Origin: an uncultured Coriobacteriia bacterium
GTDB lineage: Bacteria > Actinomycetota > Coriobacteriia > Coriobacteriales > QAMH01
Assembly: GCA_949283445.1 (NCBI GenBank)
Contig: CASDTD010000097.1
Coordinates: 1-8,022, forward strand
Direction of reading: 5' to 3'
DNA length: 8,022 nt
The translations under genes and the position numbers were made by a program. Positions within the stretch are counted from its first letter, which is position 1; the number at the start of each line of letters is the position of its first letter. The notes under the pieces are model-generated. The model was not told the DNA's origin. It saw only the letters and a list, made by a program, of their open reading frames with translations, and searched no databases. Positions 1 to 5,818 of the stretch are shown here, in pieces.

Positions 1-1
1 G

Positions 2-70
2 GTGGAAAGCTTCGATGCAGATGGAAAAGATAACCGTCTGAACCATTACTGCATCTGGCAGCGGAACTAG
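2..70 (+). CDS. 3' end of an unidentified plus-strand gene (partial)
   Basis: The first 69 bases read open in one frame to a TAG at 68-70, giving the tail ...FDADGKDNRLNHYCIWQRN. The other two forward frames stop earlier, at 31-33 and 37-39. The peptide has the mixed, Trp/Tyr/His-containing composition of a real C-terminus, and a hairpin begins a few bases after the stop. The family cannot be recognised from 22 residues. The gene would converge on the LysR gene. It remains possible that the frame is open by chance. Confidence 0.4.
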   Translation: MESFDADGKDNRLNHYCIWQRN

Positions 71-103
71 AAAACCCGCAGCCGCCTTCTTGGCAGCTGC
101 GGG
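71..103 (-). terminator. Hairpin terminator between convergent genes
   Basis: An 8-bp GC-rich stem (CCCGCAGC at 75-82 with GCTGCGGG at 96-103) extends inward by GCC/GGC after one mismatch and closes on a 5-nt loop. Read on the minus strand the stem is followed by TTTT (71-74), the form of an intrinsic terminator for the LysR gene, whose stop lies about 55 nt upstream. On the plus strand the hairpin starts right after the stop at 70 but has no T-rich tail, so it would be weaker in that direction. Confidence 0.7.
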
Positions 104-158
104 CATGAAGACCGTCGCCGTATCGAGCACGCGGCGTGCGCGAAACCGTGAGAAACGC

Positions 159-1109
159 CTACTTGTTGACGTCGATGTAGATGAGGTTGCGCGCCTGGCC
201 CGGGTGCAGCAGATAAGGCAAGAACGCGTGCGAGCTGTACAGCACGTCCTTGTTCTCGACGACGTAGTCCACGATGGGCGCCAAGTGCTCCGCATCCTTT
301 TTCTGGTAGGCCAAGACGATCTTGCGGCGTGCGATGTCGGCGTCGATGGGAATTTCCAGACGCTGCGTGCCCATGTGGCCGAACATCTGCATGACGTTCG
401 AGCTGAAATGGTTGCGCGGCGTGGAGGCAGCGCCCAGCAGATACTCGTTGGCGTCGGGGCGCTGCGCGCGGGAAAGATCCCCGCCGGCGGCCGTGTAGAT
501 TTTCTCGTACCACTGACTCACGCCGTAGATGTCGGAAACCATGTAGATGGGCTCGCTGACGATGTCGTCAAGAGTCAGGCGGTCCTTGCCGGAAAGCGCA
601 GAGGCAAAGGGGACGGACAGGTAGGCCTGCTCTTCCATGAGCTCGACTGACGCGTAGCCTTCGGGCACCGCATGCTCGGGCATGATGCCGATGTGCACAC
701 GGTTGCACTCCATGTCTTCGACGATGTTGCGCGACGCCTGGACGGATGCCGTGAACAGCAAATCCTCCAACGCGCTGGCAATCTGCGGCATAAGCACGAA
801 GCAGTGCGTGGTCGCGAAGAAACCAAAGTGGATGGAAAGCGCATGACGACGGCGCTCGGCTTCCAGACCCTCGTCCAGATGGCGAAGCTCCAGGATGATA
901 TGCGGGCAGCGCTCGCGCAGGACGCGCCCGTAACCCGTGAGGTCGAGCCCCTTGGATTTCTTGTGGAACAGCGTGCAGCCGAGCTCCTCTTCAAGCGTCG
1001 CGATAAGGGCGCCTACCTTGGCCTCGGGCATGCCGAGCCGCTGTGCCGCATCCTCGATGGACTTGCAGTGCGTCAGCTTCACGAACTGTTCGAGTTGCTC
1101 TTTCTGCAT
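159..1109 (-). CDS. LysR-type transcriptional regulator
   Basis: The 316-aa product has the usual LysR-family length. Residues 1-60 form the winged helix-turn-helix (SIEDAAQRLGMPEAKVGALI, then TLEEELGCTLFHKKSKGLDLTGYG), matching the family pattern in which a recognition helix is followed by LE..LG..LF.R. A linker helix (about 61-90) leads into an effector-binding domain beginning LSIHFGFFATTHCF. The ligand cannot be deduced. LysR proteins usually bind DNA as tetramers and regulate a neighbouring gene and themselves. The start at 1109 is supported by GGGAG about 6 nt upstream on the minus strand. The PAP2 gene ends 100 nt upstream. An extended -10 element and an inverted repeat in that gap suggest this gene has its own promoter. 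A candidate target is the PAP2/LOG pair, but this is only a guess from position. Confidence 0.9.
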   Translation of the reverse strand: MQKEQLEQFVKLTHCKSIEDAAQRLGMPEAKVGALIATLEEELGCTLFHKKSKGLDLTGYGRVLRERCPHIILELRHLDEGLEAERRRHALSIHFGFFATTHCFVLMPQIASALEDLLFTASVQASRNIVEDMECNRVHIGIMPEHAVPEGYASVELMEEQAYLSVPFASALSGKDRLTLDDIVSEPIYMVSDIYGVSQWYEKIYTAAGGDLSRAQRPDANEYLLGAASTPRNHFSSNVMQMFGHMGTQRLEIPIDADIARRKIVLAYQKKDAEHLAPIVDYVVENKDVLYSSHAFLPYLLHPGQARNLIYIDVNK

Positions 1110-1139
1110 GGTTCACTCCCAACTGGTCGAATTGTCCAA

Positions 1140-1148
1140 ATAGTAGCA
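1140..1148 (-). promoter_or_regulatory. Extended -10 promoter element for the LysR gene
   Basis: On the minus strand the sequence reads TGCTACTAT, which fits the extended -10 form TGnTATAAT with one mismatch in the hexamer. It lies 31 nt upstream of the LysR start codon, which would give a leader of roughly 25 nt including the GGGAG ribosome-binding site. No good -35 hexamer sits 17 nt further upstream, as is common for extended -10 promoters. This is pattern matching only. Confidence 0.4.
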
Positions 1149-1164
1149 TTGCCAGCCCGATGCC

Positions 1165-1180
1165 ACGTGCTCGCGCACGT
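1165..1180. repeat. 16-bp inverted repeat upstream of the LysR gene
   Basis: ACGTGC and GCACGT form perfect 6-bp arms around a TCGC centre. The repeat lies about 20 bp upstream of the putative extended -10 of the LysR gene, a usual place for an autoregulatory or activator site. It does not fit the T-N11-A LysR box spacing (T and A are 8 apart). It could also fold as a small hairpin behind the PAP2 stop, but no T-tract follows it on the minus strand. Confidence 0.4.
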
Positions 1181-1209
1181 TAAATTCTCGCTTGCGGCAT
1201 AATCTCGCC

Positions 1210-1710
1210 TTACATGGGAACGACCCAGAAGCCCAAGACGCCGAAGGCGATGCCGAAGACGGCCCCGGCGACGACATCGTGGGGGTAGTGAACGCCGCCG
1301 ACAACACGCACATAGCCCATGACAACGCAAAGCACCAGTAACACCACGCCTGCGGGAACGCACCAGTACAGCCAGCACAGGGCAATCATGACCATCGAGA
1401 ACATATGCCTGCTGGGAAACGATTTGCCCTGCGTGCTCTTGTGAATGAGCGGGTCTATGGCAAGCGCTTCGTAAGGACGCGCCTCGTTCACTACGCGGCG
1501 CACTACCGTGACGACGAGAAACCCGGCAAGTGGCACGAGCAGCATGCGAACGAGCAACTCTCGGTCGAGCACGGCAAGCAGCACCAGCAAAACGGGATAG
1601 GCGATATAGCCGAGATACTTGAGCGCCTTGTTGACGAGGAGCAAAGCACGTAACGCCGCAGGGTGTGCGCGCCACCAGGCGCTGAGCTCCTGATACGATT
1701 CGGCCGTCAC
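1210..1710 (-). CDS. PAP2-family membrane phosphatase with variant motifs
   Basis: The 166-aa, strongly hydrophobic protein belongs to the type 2 phosphatidic acid phosphatase superfamily, which hydrolyses lipid phosphates or pyrophosphates (phosphatidate, undecaprenyl pyrophosphate) at the membrane. All three motifs are present in altered form: R71-x6-R78-P79 in place of K-x6-RP, P99-S-R-H102 in place of PSGH, and R135-x5-H141-x3-D145 with Val instead of Ser before the Arg. The expected catalytic residues His102, His141 and Asp145 are kept, so it is probably active. Likely membrane helices are about 34-48, 52-70, 103-116, 119-133 and 146-163. It starts with GTG at 1710, and the four bases GTGA are shared with the stop of the LOG gene. 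GGGGG lies a few bases upstream inside that gene. Translational coupling to LOG is therefore likely. The substrate is unknown. Confidence 0.85.
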   Translation of the reverse strand: MTAESYQELSAWWRAHPAALRALLLVNKALKYLGYIAYPVLLVLLAVLDRELLVRMLLVPLAGFLVVTVVRRVVNEARPYEALAIDPLIHKSTQGKSFPSRHMFSMVMIALCWLYWCVPAGVVLLVLCVVMGYVRVVGGVHYPHDVVAGAVFGIAFGVLGFWVVPM

Positions 1711-2255
1711 TGCGTGCCCCCATAGGCCCTGATAAGCGCTGCGAACTCGTCGAGCGACGAGGCGCTTTGCAAATGCGCGCGTTGCTCGGGGGTGGAAAAC
1801 CCGCAGGTGACCTGCATGTCATAGGCAGCGGCCAGCGCATCGTAAAACCCGTCGACGTTGAACAGCACGCAGGGTCCGTCGAAGCGCCCCAGCTTGCATT
1901 GGGACATGACCTCGGAAATCTCCTCGACGGTGCCCGGGCCGCCCGGCAAGGCGACGAATGCGTCGGAAAGCTCGATCATCATCGTCTTGCGTTCGGCCAT
2001 GGTCTGCGTGACCCGCACGTCCACAAGCTCTGGCTTGAGCTCTTCTGCGTCGATGAGAAACTGCGGAATGACACCGATGACCGAGCCGCCTTGCATAAGC
2101 GCGCCCGTGGCGACGGCGTCCATGAGCCCCACGCCGCCCCCGCCATAGACCAGCGTGTGGCCTTCAGCAGCTATCCAGGCGCCCAGCTCGCGGGCAACGA
2201 CGGTATACCGGGGGTTCGAGCCGGCACGCGAACCGCAGTACACGCAAATATGCAT
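1707..2255 (-). CDS. LOG-family cytokinin riboside 5'-monophosphate phosphoribohydrolase
   Basis: This 182-aa protein matches the LOG (LONELY GUY)/TIGR00730 Rossmann-fold family, which cleaves the N-glycosidic bond of nucleoside 5'-monophosphates to release base and ribose 5-phosphate. In bacteria the natural substrate is often unclear. It begins MHICVYCGSRAGSNPRY, has the glycine-rich VYGGGGVGLMDAVA near residue 35-50, the substrate-binding segment AERKTMM, and the family signature PGGPGTVEE. The reading frame is open for 95 more codons upstream, but that extension is low-complexity and not family-like. The ATG at 2255 has AGGAG 7 nt upstream on the minus strand and gives the normal family length. 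The gene is first in a probable two-gene unit with the overlapping PAP2 gene. Confidence 0.92.
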   Translation of the reverse strand: MHICVYCGSRAGSNPRYTVVARELGAWIAAEGHTLVYGGGGVGLMDAVATGALMQGGSVIGVIPQFLIDAEELKPELVDVRVTQTMAERKTMMIELSDAFVALPGGPGTVEEISEVMSQCKLGRFDGPCVLFNVDGFYDALAAAYDMQVTCGFSTPEQRAHLQSASSLDEFAALIRAYGGTQ

Positions 2256-2260
2256 CAGCA

Positions 2261-2267
2261 CTCTCCT
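2261..2267 (-). promoter_or_regulatory. Ribosome-binding site that fixes the LOG start
   Basis: On the minus strand AGGAGAG lies 5 nt before the ATG at 2255, and its AGGAG core is 7 nt away. It is the best Shine-Dalgarno match in the open frame and selects this ATG over the far upstream start at 2540. Confidence 0.75.
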
Positions 2268-2292
2268 ATTACTGAAAAACCAGATGCACCCC

Positions 2293-2298
2293 ATCATA
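2293..2298 (-). promoter_or_regulatory. Possible -10 box for the LOG-PAP2 unit
   Basis: TATGAT (minus strand) matches TATAAT in five of six positions and lies 37 nt upstream of the LOG start codon, leaving room for a short leader with the ribosome-binding site. No clear -35 hexamer is seen at 16-18 nt. The inverted repeat at 2304-2315 occupies the spacer. Confidence 0.3.
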
Positions 2299-2303
2299 CT
2301 CGC

Positions 2304-2339
2304 GTCCGCACGGACACATGCCGAAAGCGATGCGCTTTC
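2304..2339. repeat. Two adjacent palindromes in a divergent promoter region
   Basis: GTCCG-CA-CGGAC (2304-2315) and GAAAGCG-ATG-CGCTTTC (2323-2339) are both perfect, with arms of 5 and 7 bp. They lie in the 235-bp region between the divergently transcribed LOG gene and the helical-protein gene, the first next to the possible LOG -10 box. Palindromes in this position are often operators. No specific regulator can be named, and neither has a T-tract that would suggest termination. The rest of this intergenic region shows only a weak TACTAT (2418-2423) that could serve the rightward gene. Confidence 0.35.
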
Positions 2340-2490
2340 ACCTGAAAGGCTGCGTTGGCATGAATCGCCCGAACGCGACGGCAGACTTTCATACTCCCCG
2401 ACTATGTGGTTTTCGGCTACTATCGGCAGGTGCAAAAACCAGCGGGCGCAAGAACGGCGTCCCGTTTCGATCGCTCGAGAAAGGGGCCGC

Positions 2491-3042
2491 ATGCTAGACG
2501 AGAACATGCTTTCCGATATCGAATCGTACCTGGGCGACAACTATCTTCCCGACAAGGGAATCGGCTGGTTCGTCCCCCCTGCGCTGACCGAGCAGAGCAA
2601 GACGACGTACGCAAATCCCGGCCAGGTGGACAAGCAGATCCAGGTGGAGGGAAAGCCCAACGAGTACAGCACGCTGGTCTCGACGAAATTCGACGAACAG
2701 AGCAAGGGGCAAATCAAGGAAAAGGTCTCCGCCTACATCGAGCAAAGCGGTTTGAGCGACGAAGAGCTCTCGCAGGCAAGCGGTGTTTCCACCGAGGTCA
2801 TCGGAATGCTCAAGGAGAAAGACGACTACCGTCCCAGCAAAAACGCCGTGCTCGCCCTTTCGGTGGGCCTGCACCTGAGCGTCGCGCAGGCCGAGGAGCT
2901 TTTGGCCTTCGAAGGGCATGACTTGCGCAAGGGCTCGCGCTTCGACCTCATCATCACGTACTGCCTTGACCACGAGTTCTACGAGCTCGACACGATCAAC
3001 CAGCTTATGCAGCGCTACGGGGAAGCGCACCTGGGAGCATAG
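2491..3042 (+). CDS. XRE-like helical protein of unknown function
   Basis: The 183-aa soluble protein shows no signal peptide or membrane segment. Residues 1-75 (MLDENMLSDIESYLGDNYLP..., then a polar stretch) are not recognised. Residues about 79-145 resemble an XRE/lambda-repressor helix bundle: EELSQASGVSTEVIGMLKEK followed by NAVLALSVGLHLSVAQAEELL. The last 35 residues (GSRFDLIITYCLDHEFYELD to the Leu-Gly-Ala end) form a conserved-looking tail. From memory, this helix bundle plus FDLII...Y...I..LG tail occurs at the C-terminus of some bacterial macro-domain and vWA-domain proteins; here it is a separate gene with neither partner domain. The ATG at 2491 is preceded by AAGGGG at 4 nt. The frame is open upstream to 2155, but that part overlaps the LOG gene and is not protein-like. 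The role, DNA-binding or protein-binding, is unknown. Confidence 0.8.
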   Translation: MLDENMLSDIESYLGDNYLPDKGIGWFVPPALTEQSKTTYANPGQVDKQIQVEGKPNEYSTLVSTKFDEQSKGQIKEKVSAYIEQSGLSDEELSQASGVSTEVIGMLKEKDDYRPSKNAVLALSVGLHLSVAQAEELLAFEGHDLRKGSRFDLIITYCLDHEFYELDTINQLMQRYGEAHLGA

Positions 3043-3053
3043 GAGCAAGCGGA

Positions 3054-3074
3054 AGGGGCGCACTTCGCGCCCCT
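3054..3074 (+). terminator. Hairpin after the XRE-like gene
   Basis: GGGGCGC (3055-3061) pairs with GCGCCCC (3067-3073) around the loop ACTTC, and A3054 can pair with T3074. It begins 12 nt after the stop codon. The following bases (CGATGTCT) are poor in T, so it may be a weak terminator or an mRNA 3'-end stabiliser rather than a strong intrinsic terminator. The left edge of the direct repeat overlaps its right arm. Confidence 0.5.
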
Positions 3075-3217
3075 CGATGTCTCGCATCCGCTCAAGCTTC
3101 GCTCAATCAAGCGTTCGGGTGCGGTGCCACTATCGGCAAGGAACTCCCGGTCAGCCTGTTCTCGATGTTTCGCGCCCGCTCAGCACTCCGGTAATCCAGC
3201 GCTCGGGGCGCAGTGCC
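3073..3217. repeat. Imperfect direct repeat with 88-bp period between convergent genes
   Basis: The unit at 3073-3128 recurs at 3161-3217. The left block (CTCGATGTCTCGC... against CTCGATGTTTCGC...) matches in 19 of 22 positions by hand count. The right block (AATCAAGCG.TCGGG... against AATCCAGCG.TCGGG...) matches in 20 of 25 columns with one gap. The 10 bases between the two blocks hardly match. No reading frame here is protein-like. This is a non-coding repeat of unknown type and may belong to a dispersed intergenic family. Confidence 0.7.
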
Positions 3218-3300
3218 CTACACGCGCCTACCTCGCGCTTTCAGGATTACCGGAGTGCTGAGCCGCTTCACTTACCTCGCTCAGGCTGGCCGGGAGTTCC
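3140..3300. repeat. Nested long inverted repeat overlapping the PAP2 3' end
   Basis: Two sets of arms are nested. The inner arms are a perfect 20-bp pair, GCTCAGCACTCCGGTAATCC (3178-3197) with its exact reverse complement at 3244-3263. The outer arms are 19 bp (3140-3158 and 3282-3300), identical as inverted copies except for one position that would be a G-U pair in RNA. The interval between inner and outer arms is 19 nt on the left and 18 nt on the right. The 46-nt apex contains further short pairings (AGCGC/GCGCT and GGCGC/GCGCC). The whole could form a hairpin of about 160 nt in transcripts from either side. It may act as a bidirectional terminator or 3' stabiliser, or be a miniature transposable or palindromic element. 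Confidence 0.8.
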
Positions 3301-3817
3301 TCTTCGCCGCGATTTTGTTCGACACCCACACGGCAACGAGCGCGAAGAGGATGCCGAACACGGCACCGGCCAACACGTCGGTGGGGTTGTGCACGCACAG
3401 GTACATGCGCGAAAACCCGATGAGCACCGCCAAGACGCAGACAACGACCTTCCAGCGCCTGCGTATGGGCGAGAATAGCAATACCGTTGCGGCCGTGAAC
3501 GCGCAGATGGTGTGCCCGCTCGGGAACGAATAGCCGTCAGGCGGCGGTATGACGAGCGTGAAGCTCGGGTCTTCCACGAACGGACGCGGACGCGCGACGA
3601 CGTCTTTCAAGAACTGCTCGCCGAACAACCACGCCACGAGCACCGCAAGAAGCATCGTGATGCCCCAGCGGCGGTAGTTCTTCAGCAATAGCAAGAACAG
3701 CCCGATGACGATCCAGATGACCCCATGATCGCCTAGAACCGTCACCGCCGCCATGAACGAATCGAGCGGCGGGCAGCCGATGGCATCTTGCATTGCATGG
3801 AGAAAGGCGAGTTCCAT
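3281..3817 (-). CDS. PAP2-family lipid phosphatase
   Basis: The 178-aa integral membrane protein has the complete PAP2/acid phosphatase signature: K71-x6-R78-P79 (KDVVARPRP), P99-S-G-H102 (FPSGHTICAF) and S136-R-x5-H143-x3-D147 (SRMYLCVHNPTD). Hydrophobic segments lie at about 33-46, 53-66, 104-116, 123-136 and 148-166. Such proteins dephosphorylate undecaprenyl pyrophosphate (BcrC-like) or phosphatidate and related lipids at the membrane face; which applies here cannot be told. It starts 39 nt after the ettA stop on the same strand, so the two are probably co-transcribed. The ATG at 3817 has no good Shine-Dalgarno sequence: the nearest AGGA is 19 nt away and would better serve an out-of-frame ATG. 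Its last six codons and stop fall in the outer arm of the inverted repeat. Confidence 0.9.
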   Translation of the reverse strand: MELAFLHAMQDAIGCPPLDSFMAAVTVLGDHGVIWIVIGLFLLLLKNYRRWGITMLLAVLVAWLFGEQFLKDVVARPRPFVEDPSFTLVIPPPDGYSFPSGHTICAFTAATVLLFSPIRRRWKVVVCVLAVLIGFSRMYLCVHNPTDVLAGAVFGILFALVAVWVSNKIAAKRNSRPA

Positions 3818-3856
3818 GGAGACATCACGTCTGCTTTCCTGGTGTAGTGAGCGTGT

Positions 3857-5536
3857 TTAGTCGCGTTTGAGCTTGCGGTTGATGCGATGCGGCTGTGCGG
3901 CGTCCGGCCCCAGCCGGCTCTCGCGGTTTTTCTGGTAATCGTCGAAGTTGCCCTCGAACCAGTACCAATTGCCCGGATTCTCGTCCGTGCCCTCCCAGGC
4001 CAGGATATGCGTGGCCACGCGGTCGAGGAACCAGCGGTCGTGGCTCGTGATGACCGCGCACCCGGAAAACTCCAGCAGAGCTTCCTCGAGGCTTTCCAGG
4101 GTTTCGGTGTCAAGATCGTTGGTGGGCTCGTCAAGCAGCAGCAAATTGCCGCCCTGCTTCAAGGTGAGCGCGAGATTCAAGCGGTTTCTCTCGCCACCGG
4201 AAAGGACGCCGGCGGGTTTTTGCTGGTCAGGTCCTTTGAAACCAAATGCGGCCACATAGGCGCGGCTCGGCACTTCGGTATCCCCCACCTGCATGACGTC
4301 AAGGCCGTCGGACACGACTTCCCACAGCTTCTTGTCGGGGTCGATGCCGGCTCGGTTTTGGTCGACATAGGAGATGCGCACCGTCTCGCCGGTCTCGAGC
4401 GTGCCCGACGTGGGCTGCTCTTGGCCGACAATCATCTTGAACAGCGTGGACTTGCCGACGCCGTTGGGACCGATGACGCCGACGATGCCGTTGCGCGGCA
4501 GTTCGAAAGACAAGTCGTCGATGAGCACGCGTCCGTCGAACTCCTTGTGCAGATGCTCGGCTACGAGCACCTTCGTGCCCAGGCGCGGGCCGGGCGGAAT
4601 GTGAATGTCGGTGAAGTCGACGCCTTTCATGCTGTCGGCTTCGCTGGCCATCTGCTCGTAACGTTCCAAACGCGCCTTGTTCTTGGCCTGGCGCGCTTTG
4701 GGAGACGACCGTACCCAGTCGAGTTCGCGCTTGAGTTTCTTGGCGAGCTTGGCTTCCTGCTGTCCCTGCGCTTCCAAGCGAGCGGCTTTGGTCTCGAGAT
4801 ACGTGGAATAATTGCCCTTGTACGGGTATAGATGACCGCGGTCGACCTCGCAAATCCATTCCGCCACGTTGTCGAGGAAGTAGCGGTCGTGCGTGACAGC
4901 GAGCACTGCGCCAGGATACGCGTGCAGATGGTGCTCGAGCCAGAGCACGGATTCGGCATCGAGGTGGTTGGTGGGCTCGTCCAGCAGCAGCAAGTCGGGC
5001 TCTTCCAGCAGCAGCTTGCACAGCGCGACGCGCCTGCGTTCGCCGCCGGACAGCACGTTCACCGGCATGTCGGGGTCAGGGCACTGCAACGCGTCCATGG
5101 CCTGCATGAGCTGACGGTCCAGATCCCAGCCATCGGCGGCGTCGATTTCGTCTTGCAGACGCCCCATCTCCTCCATGAGCGCATCGAAATCCGCGTCCGG
5201 GTCGCCCATCTCCGCGCTGACCTCGTTGAAACGCTCGACCTTGGCCAGCACGTCGGAAAACGCGAGACGAATGTTCTCGATGACGGTCTTGTCCTCTTCC
5301 AGCGGCGGTTCCTGCAACAGGATGCCGACGGTGTAGCCCGGCGTGAGCTTGGCGTCACCGTTGCTGACCTCTTCAAGCCCTGCCATGATCTTGAGCAGCG
5401 TGGACTTGCCCATGCCGTTGGGACCGACGACGCCAATCTTGGCACCCGGATAAAAGCTCAGCGTGACATCGTCGAGTATGACCTTACTGCCGTGCGCCTT
5501 GCGCGCTTCGTGCATTTGGTAGATGAACTCAGGCAT
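3857..5536 (-). CDS. ettA: Energy-dependent translational throttle protein EttA (ABC-F ATPase)
   Basis: The 559-aa protein is a soluble ABC-F ATPase with two nucleotide-binding domains and no membrane domain. NBD1 has Walker A GPNGMGKST (38-46), signature LSGGE (162-166) and Walker B LLLLDEPTNHLD with catalytic Glu187. NBD2 has GPNGVGKST (356-364), LSGGERNR (445-452) and LLLLDEPTNDLD with Glu470. Both switch histidines (THDR, SHDR) are present. The interdomain linker (about 240-320) is rich in Lys/Arg and matches the P-site tRNA interaction motif. The insert near 90-140 is the EttA-type arm. The N-terminus (FIYQMHEARKAHG..., FYPGAKIGVVG) is typical of EttA. In E. coli EttA binds the ribosomal E site and gates early elongation according to ADP/ATP level. 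Length is normal and no residue is missing. GGGA lies 10 nt before the ATG. It is first in a probable unit with the PAP2 gene. Confidence 0.95.
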   Translation of the reverse strand: MPEFIYQMHEARKAHGSKVILDDVTLSFYPGAKIGVVGPNGMGKSTLLKIMAGLEEVSNGDAKLTPGYTVGILLQEPPLEEDKTVIENIRLAFSDVLAKVERFNEVSAEMGDPDADFDALMEEMGRLQDEIDAADGWDLDRQLMQAMDALQCPDPDMPVNVLSGGERRRVALCKLLLEEPDLLLLDEPTNHLDAESVLWLEHHLHAYPGAVLAVTHDRYFLDNVAEWICEVDRGHLYPYKGNYSTYLETKAARLEAQGQQEAKLAKKLKRELDWVRSSPKARQAKNKARLERYEQMASEADSMKGVDFTDIHIPPGPRLGTKVLVAEHLHKEFDGRVLIDDLSFELPRNGIVGVIGPNGVGKSTLFKMIVGQEQPTSGTLETGETVRISYVDQNRAGIDPDKKLWEVVSDGLDVMQVGDTEVPSRAYVAAFGFKGPDQQKPAGVLSGGERNRLNLALTLKQGGNLLLLDEPTNDLDTETLESLEEALLEFSGCAVITSHDRWFLDRVATHILAWEGTDENPGNWYWFEGNFDDYQKNRESRLGPDAAQPHRINRKLKRD

Positions 5537-5818
5537 ATGATGTGATTCCCATCTCGCATCTTTACAGGATAGCGCCTATTGTCACATAAAACGCAGCACG
5601 TCGCGACAAGCTCTGACATCTAGCGCAAGCAGCCCACGGCATCACCACATTCCACTGCAGGAGACGGGGCAAACGACACGCCTCGCCAACACGGCATGAT
5701 GTGCCATGCATCCCGTCCCTCTCCTCAGGAAACTTTCCCCGTATTTCCCCGAGAAAAGCGCCCCCGGGCAGGTGATTTGTGCGAAACTCTACGGCAGGCA
5801 ATTTCAAGGGAGAGTGAC
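5537..5818. other. Divergent intergenic region between ettA and the DUF1846 gene
   Basis: These 282 bp must carry the promoters of both flanking genes. I see no convincing -35/-10 pair in either direction, no riboswitch fold that I recognise and no credible small gene. The DUF1846 frame is open from 5696, but that extension is Pro/Arg-rich and not family-like. Confidence 0.5.

Noticed and set aside
1165..1180. Intrinsic terminator of the upstream PAP2 gene
   Set aside because: The stem is only 6 bp and is not followed by a T-tract on the minus strand; a regulatory palindrome is equally or more likely.
2155..2490. 112-residue N-terminal extension of the XRE-like protein
   Set aside because: It overlaps the start of the divergent LOG gene and is not protein-like; the ATG at 2491 follows AAGGGG.
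2256..2540. 95-residue N-terminal extension of the LOG protein
   Set aside because: It is low-complexity and unlike the family; the ATG at 2255 has a strong ribosome-binding site and gives normal length.
3073..3263. CRISPR array
   Set aside because: Only two imperfect repeat units are present, they contain inverted partners, there are no regular spacers, and no cas gene lies nearby.
3130..3309. Classical insertion sequence or MITE with target-site duplication
   Set aside because: No transposase and no clear direct duplication at the edges of the outer arms. Kept only as a possibility under the inverted-repeat findings.
3887..5545. Long plus-strand open frames (3887-4831 and 4832-5545) opposite ettA
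   Set aside because: Composition is biased and no domain is recognisable. The minus strand carries a complete, motif-perfect EttA.
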